64,000 bases of DNA from Paenibacillus_AR mesotrionivorans (GTDB lineage: Bacteria > Bacillota > Bacilli > Paenibacillales > NBRC-103111), in contig NZ_JBJURJ010000025.1 of the NCBI RefSeq assembly GCF_046098205.1, positions 33,991-97,990 on the forward strand. The letters run 5' to 3'. How positions within the stretch are numbered: position 1 is the first letter of the stretch; every line of letters starts with the position of its first letter. The notes beneath the pieces are model-generated. The model was not told the DNA's origin. It ran no database searches and saw nothing but the letters and a program-made list of their open reading frames with translations. Below are positions 59,438-64,000 of this stretch, one piece after another. A program made the translations under genes and the position numbers.

Positions 59438-60280
59438 ATGAAGCCTATCCCGTACCGGTTGAAGCCTATGCTTTTGTTCATTGGAATTGTGTCAATTGGT
59501 GCTATTGTTTACTACCTTGCGTTTGCAGCATCCGGAGCAAACCAAAACGCTGCGCTGCCCAACACCGTGATGGCAGAGGCTGTGGAAAAGGTAAACCTGG
59601 GACAACAGCTGGAAATGGAGTTCGTGCGGATCCATCCGGGTACATTCTCCATGGGCTCCTCCCAGGAATTCGGTGATGAAGATGAAGGACCTATGCATGA
59701 GGTCAAGATCACCAAAGCCTTCTCCATGGGGAAATATGAGGTAACACAGGAGCAATGGGAAACGGTCATGGGCAGCAATCCCAGTGCATTTAAAGGCGCA
59801 AAATTGCCGGTGGAATCAGTCAGCTGGGAGGATTGCCAGAGATTTGTGGCAGAGCTCCAGAAACTGACCGGCAGAAGCTTTGCGCTGCCCACTGAAGGCC
59901 AATGGGAATATGCCTCCAGGGCAGGCACAACCACACCATGGAGCTTCGGAAACCAGGAAGAGCTTATTGAGGACTTTGCCTGGATCACCACAAATTCAGG
60001 CGACCGCACCCACCCCGTAGGGGAGAAAAAGCCTAATCCCTGGGGACTTCACGATATACACGGAAATGTCCAGGAGTGGGTCAGCGATTGGTACAGCAAT
60101 CCTTATGAAAAGGAAATGGCTTCAGACCCGCAAGGCCCCTCATCCGGCGATGCCCGGGTGATTCGTGGAGGCGCATGGGGGGACTATCCTGCCAATACGC
60201 GCTCCTCTTACCGGAACTGCATGGGACCGCAAGTAAAGCATGAGGGTGTAGGATTAAGGCTTATATTATTGGATAAGTAG
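59438..60280 (+). CDS. Sulfatase-modifying-factor (FGE/SUMF1)-fold protein, membrane-anchored
   Basis: ATG 59438 follows AAAGGTG; a GTG at 59429 is in frame. The 280-residue protein has an N-terminal membrane anchor or signal ('PMLLFIGIVSIGAIVYYLAF') and an FGE-sulfatase domain: 'FVRIHPGTFSMGSSQEFGDE', 'KYEVTQEQWETVMGSNPS', 'LPTEGQWEYASRAGTTT', 'IHGNVQEWVSDWY', 'VIRGGAWGDYPANTRSSYRN'. The catalytic Cys pair of true formylglycine-generating enzymes is not evident in the C-terminal block, which has one Cys ('RNCMGPQV'). No sulfatase gene is nearby. A non-enzymatic or other role outside the membrane is likely. Confidence 0.85.
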   Translation: MKPIPYRLKPMLLFIGIVSIGAIVYYLAFAASGANQNAALPNTVMAEAVEKVNLGQQLEMEFVRIHPGTFSMGSSQEFGDEDEGPMHEVKITKAFSMGKYEVTQEQWETVMGSNPSAFKGAKLPVESVSWEDCQRFVAELQKLTGRSFALPTEGQWEYASRAGTTTPWSFGNQEELIEDFAWITTNSGDRTHPVGEKKPNPWGLHDIHGNVQEWVSDWYSNPYEKEMASDPQGPSSGDARVIRGGAWGDYPANTRSSYRNCMGPQVKHEGVGLRLILLDK

Positions 60281-60308
60281 AACAGGAAAATATATCATCT
60301 TTATATAG

Positions 60309-60363
60309 AAAACCTCTCCTTATCCGATGGAACGCAAGCTGCCATTGGAAGGAGAGGTTTGTT
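60309..60363. terminator. Terminator between convergent FGE-fold and GH2 genes
   Basis: Stem AAACCTCTCCTT / AAGGAGAGGTTT with a partly paired loop (CCGATGG / CCATTGG). It lies between convergent genes and can serve both. Confidence 0.85.
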
Positions 60364-60392
60364 TATGTTGATTGGTGGTGATTAATGAACGG

Positions 60393-63300
60393 TTACCCGT
60401 TCTTCGCCGGGAGCTCAATCCGGAACACCCGGACATTGTCGTCGTAATAGGCAACCACACCCTGGATATAGGAAATGACTGCGTTGATCTCCACGATGAA
60501 GGCATCCCGGTGGATGTAAGGCTCTCCGTTCAACAGATTCTCCTCCCCGTTGACAAGAAGGTGGGTGCGTCCCTTTTCTGCGGTGACGGTGTTGCCCCCG
60601 GAGGTTAAGGTGAGGATTTGTTTGTCCCCGTCGTAGGAGTAATCGAACAGCTCCGGCCGCATGTTTTTGATGCGCTCCAGAATGAACAGAACCGGACTGT
60701 AGATGCTGCCATGGTTATAGACGCTCAGGATACCCCGGGTATCCGGCTCCTGGCCGTCCACCAGCACCTTGCAGTAGATCTTGTCCTCGGGCACATACTT
60801 GGCCGCGTCCGCTTCGGGAATGGCTTCGAAGGGATAGGCGGAAGCTGGTGCGGTGTCCCCGTAGACCGGCGCAAGACATTGGATCTGTTCCAGGGCTAAT
60901 GGAGCCGTATCGGCAGAATGGCTTTGCAGCGATACTGCGGCCTGCGGCACACCCCTCATCTGCGCCGTCAGCCTGATCTCTCCGGCGCTCCGGGTAGACC
61001 GGATGAACACCCGGTTGTTACCGCATTCCGCGTACACATGGTTCTGGTGGATGACGCTGTCCTCTTTGCCGAAGCCGTTGAAGCGTCCGCTGTTGTATCC
61101 GCCCAGGAATACCCCTTCCCCTTCCAGAGTGAAGTCGATGCGGTCAAAAGCAAGCGGGCATAAACGGCCCTGCTCATCGAGAACCTCTACATCCACGTAA
61201 GCAACGTCGGTTCCATCTGCCAGAAGGCCCCGGTCTCCGGTATGGGGAGTCATCCGCAGTCTGGCAGGGGCCGATGCGGTTTCAATTCTGTCCTCCGCCG
61301 CCAGCTTGCCTTCATAATCGTACGCTTTGGCAGTGATGGAGCCGGATTGGGTAATATCGATCTGCTCAAAAGGAAATACGAAGGTATCCACCGGCTTATC
61401 GCAAACCCCTGCCGGTTTCCCATTGATGAACAGCTCCACCCTGGCAATGGAGTAGCTGCCCAGGACATACACCGTTTTATCCTTGGGATTGCGGTAAGCG
61501 TACTCTCCGGTTTTGCGCCAATGGGTCCCGTCAAATTCCTTCAACGCGTACCTGTAGTTATTGCCGCCCTCCTCAGGGTAATTCCAGTGGCCGACAATCT
61601 TGACCATGGGCACGGGAGACTGGATGGTCCGGAACGCCTCGAAGCTCTGCTTCTTAATGCGCACCGGATCCACCCGGCCGCTCATCCGTGCATTCTCCGA
61701 CGCCGCCTGTCTGCCGTGCTGTGCGGAATCCGTCCAGCACAGAGCCGCCGCTGCCGCGTAGAAGTTTTTGCCGGAGGCGCCGCCGATCCGGTCATTGAAA
61801 AACTCAGCATACCCTCGTGCGGCATACAGGGAAAGCTCTTCGGAGGTCAAATCAAAACAGTCGCCTCCGGGCTGCTTCCGGCCCCCCCGGCCCAGATACA
61901 GATTGTCGTAGTCGAAGTCCGGCGGGGAAAAATCATCCCACACCCTGCGCGGTGCTTCCTCCCGCAGGTATTCCGTTTCCGTCACCGGCATTTTGGAGGA
62001 TTGGAAACGGCCTGCATGACGGTTCAGCATGGTACCCACATATTCCGCTTCCTGAACCACATCCTCGGTGTTCAGGGTGCGGCAGCCCATAAACCGTCCG
62101 CCATTGGGATCCAACTGCTCCTTCAACAGGCGCATTTCGCGCATATGCTCCTTGCTGATGGAATTGTTGCCCGCCTCCCAGAACAGGATGGACGGATTAT
62201 TTTTGAAATAGATGATAATGTCCCGCATCACTTCCATCCGCTGGTCCCACTGCCTGCCGAAATTCTCATGCTCCTTGTCCCCTGCGGGCTGGGTGCAGAC
62301 GACGCCGTACCGGTCGCAGGAGCGGATATCCGCCGGGCTGGCTGCCACATGCATCCAACGGATGTGGTTGGCGTTGCTCTCGCGAACCAGCTTGGCGTCC
62401 ATGTCCCGGAGCCAGTCAGTGGGAATGCCCACAGCCGCCCATTCGTTGGAGGAACGCTGGGCATACCCGGTGAGCCAAACCCGGGTGTCATTGATCAAAA
62501 GCCCCTGTTCCCCGTCATAGGAAACCTTCCGGAAGCCGGTAACGGTTTTCACTGTATCCAGCAGTTCCCCATCCAGAATCAGCCTGGTGTGGACCGTGTA
62601 CAGGTAAGGATCATCCGGTGACCAGAAGCGGAGTCCCGAGACGGTGGCGGAATGTTTGATGATAGTAACCTCAACGGACTCGGTAACGGTTGGCGCTACT
62701 TCGTCCTCAGCCAAGGGGATGAATTTCTCCCCGTCTTTCCGGTACGCATCCTGCGGCGTGATGGTGATAGGCGGTGTTGCCGGGAGCTCGGCGGCCGGAA
62801 TCAGGTTCAGCCCTGATAAGGTCCGGCTGATCTCGTTGCCCTGATGGTCAGAGATGATGCTCTCCAGTTGGACGGTTTGGCCTGCCCCCGTTTCGTTCCG
62901 GATCTCTGCCTGTACATGGATGGCGGCTTGTCGCTGGGGGATATCGTAGTCGCTTCCGAAGATATACACCCCTTTGGTCTGCAGATTGCTGTAAATCGGC
63001 AGGGTGATGTACAGCTTCGGCTTCACATGGAGCCGGATATTTTTGGTGAGGCCGCCCACGGAAGGGTTAAAGTCATTGCAATTCCAGAAGTACCGGACAC
63101 TCCGGGCCGACTCGGGGATGCTGTCCTGCTCCGTCAAGGAATCGATGAAGGCGCCGGGTAGGGCATCCGGGTGATTGGGCGTCTCCGCCACGAAAAAATC
63201 CAGATCCCGGGTGGAGGTGTTGTCCGTGGCGATGGCAATCAGATTGTCCCCGTCATCATCCACATAGGGGGTCAAATCAAAGGCGAAGGGCGCAACCCCC

Positions 63301-63683
63301 GCTTCGTAATATCCGGCCAAGGTGCCGTTGATGTACAGGTAACAGGTTTGGCGGATGCCCTCAAACTCGATCAGCACCTTTTTCCCGTTGTGGGAGTCAG
63401 GCAGACGGAACCATTTGCGGTAGAAGGAGAAGGTTCTTTTTTGACCGCTTCCCGCGTCCTTGATCCGGTCTACAAACAAGTCCTTGTCGTTATAGGTATG
63501 GGGAAGGCCTACAGTCTCCCAAGCCAACTCCTCATATTCCTTCTCGTAAAAAAACCGGCCCGACTGATCCTTCCACGCCTCCAGCGCAGCTACCAGCGGG
63601 AACGCATCCGCCACCTTGAAGGTCCAGCCGTAATTAAAGTTATATACCTGGGACTTTGCCTCTTGTTTGTCCTGCGTATTCAT
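60393..63683 (-). CDS. Large GH2 glycoside hydrolase with DUF4982-like C-terminal domains
   Basis: The 1096-residue protein has the GH2 order: sugar-binding jelly roll (~15-230, 'WETVGLPHTYNDKDLF', 'IEFEGIRQTCYLYINGTLAG'), Ig-like domain, TIM barrel (~400-700), then DUF4982-like and further beta domains ending in a stalk-like 'EINAVISYIQGVVAYYDDNV'. The nucleophile region 'VTETEYL' (Glu569/571) is present. The acid/base position, usually Glu in W-x-x-G-N-E, reads 'WEAGNNS' (502-508). No signal peptide. Its ATG overlaps the stop of the PL11 lyase gene (ATGA), so it probably trims rhamnogalacturonan oligomers; linkage unknown. Confidence 0.88.
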   Translation of the reverse strand: MNTQDKQEAKSQVYNFNYGWTFKVADAFPLVAALEAWKDQSGRFFYEKEYEELAWETVGLPHTYNDKDLFVDRIKDAGSGQKRTFSFYRKWFRLPDSHNGKKVLIEFEGIRQTCYLYINGTLAGYYEAGVAPFAFDLTPYVDDDGDNLIAIATDNTSTRDLDFFVAETPNHPDALPGAFIDSLTEQDSIPESARSVRYFWNCNDFNPSVGGLTKNIRLHVKPKLYITLPIYSNLQTKGVYIFGSDYDIPQRQAAIHVQAEIRNETGAGQTVQLESIISDHQGNEISRTLSGLNLIPAAELPATPPITITPQDAYRKDGEKFIPLAEDEVAPTVTESVEVTIIKHSATVSGLRFWSPDDPYLYTVHTRLILDGELLDTVKTVTGFRKVSYDGEQGLLINDTRVWLTGYAQRSSNEWAAVGIPTDWLRDMDAKLVRESNANHIRWMHVAASPADIRSCDRYGVVCTQPAGDKEHENFGRQWDQRMEVMRDIIIYFKNNPSILFWEAGNNSISKEHMREMRLLKEQLDPNGGRFMGCRTLNTEDVVQEAEYVGTMLNRHAGRFQSSKMPVTETEYLREEAPRRVWDDFSPPDFDYDNLYLGRGGRKQPGGDCFDLTSEELSLYAARGYAEFFNDRIGGASGKNFYAAAAALCWTDSAQHGRQAASENARMSGRVDPVRIKKQSFEAFRTIQSPVPMVKIVGHWNYPEEGGNNYRYALKEFDGTHWRKTGEYAYRNPKDKTVYVLGSYSIARVELFINGKPAGVCDKPVDTFVFPFEQIDITQSGSITAKAYDYEGKLAAEDRIETASAPARLRMTPHTGDRGLLADGTDVAYVDVEVLDEQGRLCPLAFDRIDFTLEGEGVFLGGYNSGRFNGFGKEDSVIHQNHVYAECGNNRVFIRSTRSAGEIRLTAQMRGVPQAAVSLQSHSADTAPLALEQIQCLAPVYGDTAPASAYPFEAIPEADAAKYVPEDKIYCKVLVDGQEPDTRGILSVYNHGSIYSPVLFILERIKNMRPELFDYSYDGDKQILTLTSGGNTVTAEKGRTHLLVNGEENLLNGEPYIHRDAFIVEINAVISYIQGVVAYYDDNVRVFRIELPAKNG

Positions 63684-64000
63684 ACCTGTACCCCTCCAAC
63701 CTTTTCATTTTGCGCTGTACGCTTAAACGACAAATCCGGAACCGGCACCTTGTCCCATCTCATATCGGTGCCGAAGTAGAAGCTGGTATAACAAGGCTGG
63801 TTGTACACCACATTCTGCCACGCCACCCCTGTCCGGTATTGTGCATCATGCATCAGGGTGTACAGCTTCCGGTCCGTCACCTCGGTGCTCATGTAGATGC
63901 GGATGGCGGTGCTGTCCGCCGTGCGCACCACCAGCTCCTCCCGCCAGTCGCCGAACAGGTCGGCTACCAGACACGGGTTGCCCTTGGTGCCGTTGTTGGA
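63680..64000 (-). CDS. Rhamnogalacturonan lyase, PL11 (YesW-like), C-terminal part cut by window edge
   Basis: The frame is open from the right edge and ends at TGA 63680-63682, leaving the last 106 residues. 'DLFGDWREELVVRTADSTAI', 'RLYTLMHDAQYRTGVAWQN' in near form and 'VVYNQPCYTSFYFGTDM' are characteristic of the C-terminal blades of the PL11 beta-propeller (YesW/YesX). PL11 enzymes cleave the rhamnogalacturonan I backbone. Stop and downstream GH2 start overlap by four bases. The start and any signal peptide lie outside the window. Confidence 0.9.
   Translation of the reverse strand, partial: SNNGTKGNPCLVADLFGDWREELVVRTADSTAIRIYMSTEVTDRKLYTLMHDAQYRTGVAWQNVVYNQPCYTSFYFGTDMRWDKVPVPDLSFKRTAQNEKVGGVQV

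Overview
The window looks like chromosomal DNA of a Gram-positive, spore-forming plant-polysaccharide degrader, most likely Paenibacillus or a close relative. The signs are a moderately high GC content, strong AGGAGG-type ribosome binding sites, a SpoVB flippase, S-layer homology (SLH) domains on a secreted pectate lyase, YesM/YesN and large membrane-bound AraC regulators beside CUT1 sugar ABC transporters, an AdeR/Ald pair, and many short interspersed repeats between genes. No rRNA, tRNA, CRISPR array, prophage or intact insertion sequence was seen. All functions are read from sequence alone.

Layout. 1-4.4 kb (minus strand): beta-galactosidase (cut by the edge), rhamnogalacturonan acetylesterase, pectinesterase and an alpha/beta-hydrolase esterase. 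4.7-6.8 kb: a MarR regulator, an ArsA-type ATPase with an HSP20-like tail, and a small unknown protein, with repeated TACGATTTCGTA operators. 6.9-8.9 kb: a multidrug-type ABC exporter behind a transcribed leader with a 9-codon peptide and a terminator. 9.2-15.6 kb (minus): a sugar ABC system (binding protein, two permeases) with a YesMN-type two-component pair. 15.7-19.8 kb (plus): an HD-GYP protein, a GGDEF protein and a tiny winged-helix protein. 20.1-24.6 kb: AraC regulator, rpiR-nagB-nagA and a CBM9-like protein. 24.7-26.7 kb: two AT-richer genes (a secreted stalk-like protein and a membrane acyltransferase). 26.8-32.2 kb: uxuA-uxuB, an Rpn-type nuclease behind a strong hairpin, a GntR regulator, an acetyltransferase and a polysaccharide deacetylase. 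32.4-36.6 kb: adeR, ald and a GH105 hydrolase. 37.2-45.2 kb: second sugar ABC system with a membrane AraC regulator and a second, paralogous binding protein. 45.4-49.7 kb: nitroreductase/MarR divergent pair, repeat-rich DNA, spoVB and a probable type I toxin-antitoxin locus. 49.8-55.8 kb: third sugar ABC system and its regulator. 56-60.3 kb: an SLH-anchored PL9 pectate lyase and a sulfatase-modifying-factor-fold protein. 60.4-64 kb (minus): a large GH2 enzyme and the C-terminus of a PL11 rhamnogalacturonan lyase.

Together, most of the window is a pectin/rhamnogalacturonan I toolkit. Surface and extracellular lyases (PL9, PL11) and esterases (CE8, CE12-like) cut and deacylate the polymer. Three CUT1 ABC systems, each with its own sensor-regulator, import fragments. 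GH105 and two GH2 enzymes trim them, and UxuA/UxuB handle hexuronate-derived mannonate. No ABC ATPase for these importers lies here, so a shared MsmX-like ATPase elsewhere is inferred.

The most interesting observations are the leader peptide ending in Arg-Gly-Arg upstream of the ABC exporter, the small holin-like toxin with a convergent RNA, a promoter-terminator module in front of the Rpn gene, a 41-bp perfect palindrome between a fused double nitroreductase and a MarR gene, and at least two families of interspersed palindromic repeats, one of which supplies the C-terminus and stop codon of a gene.
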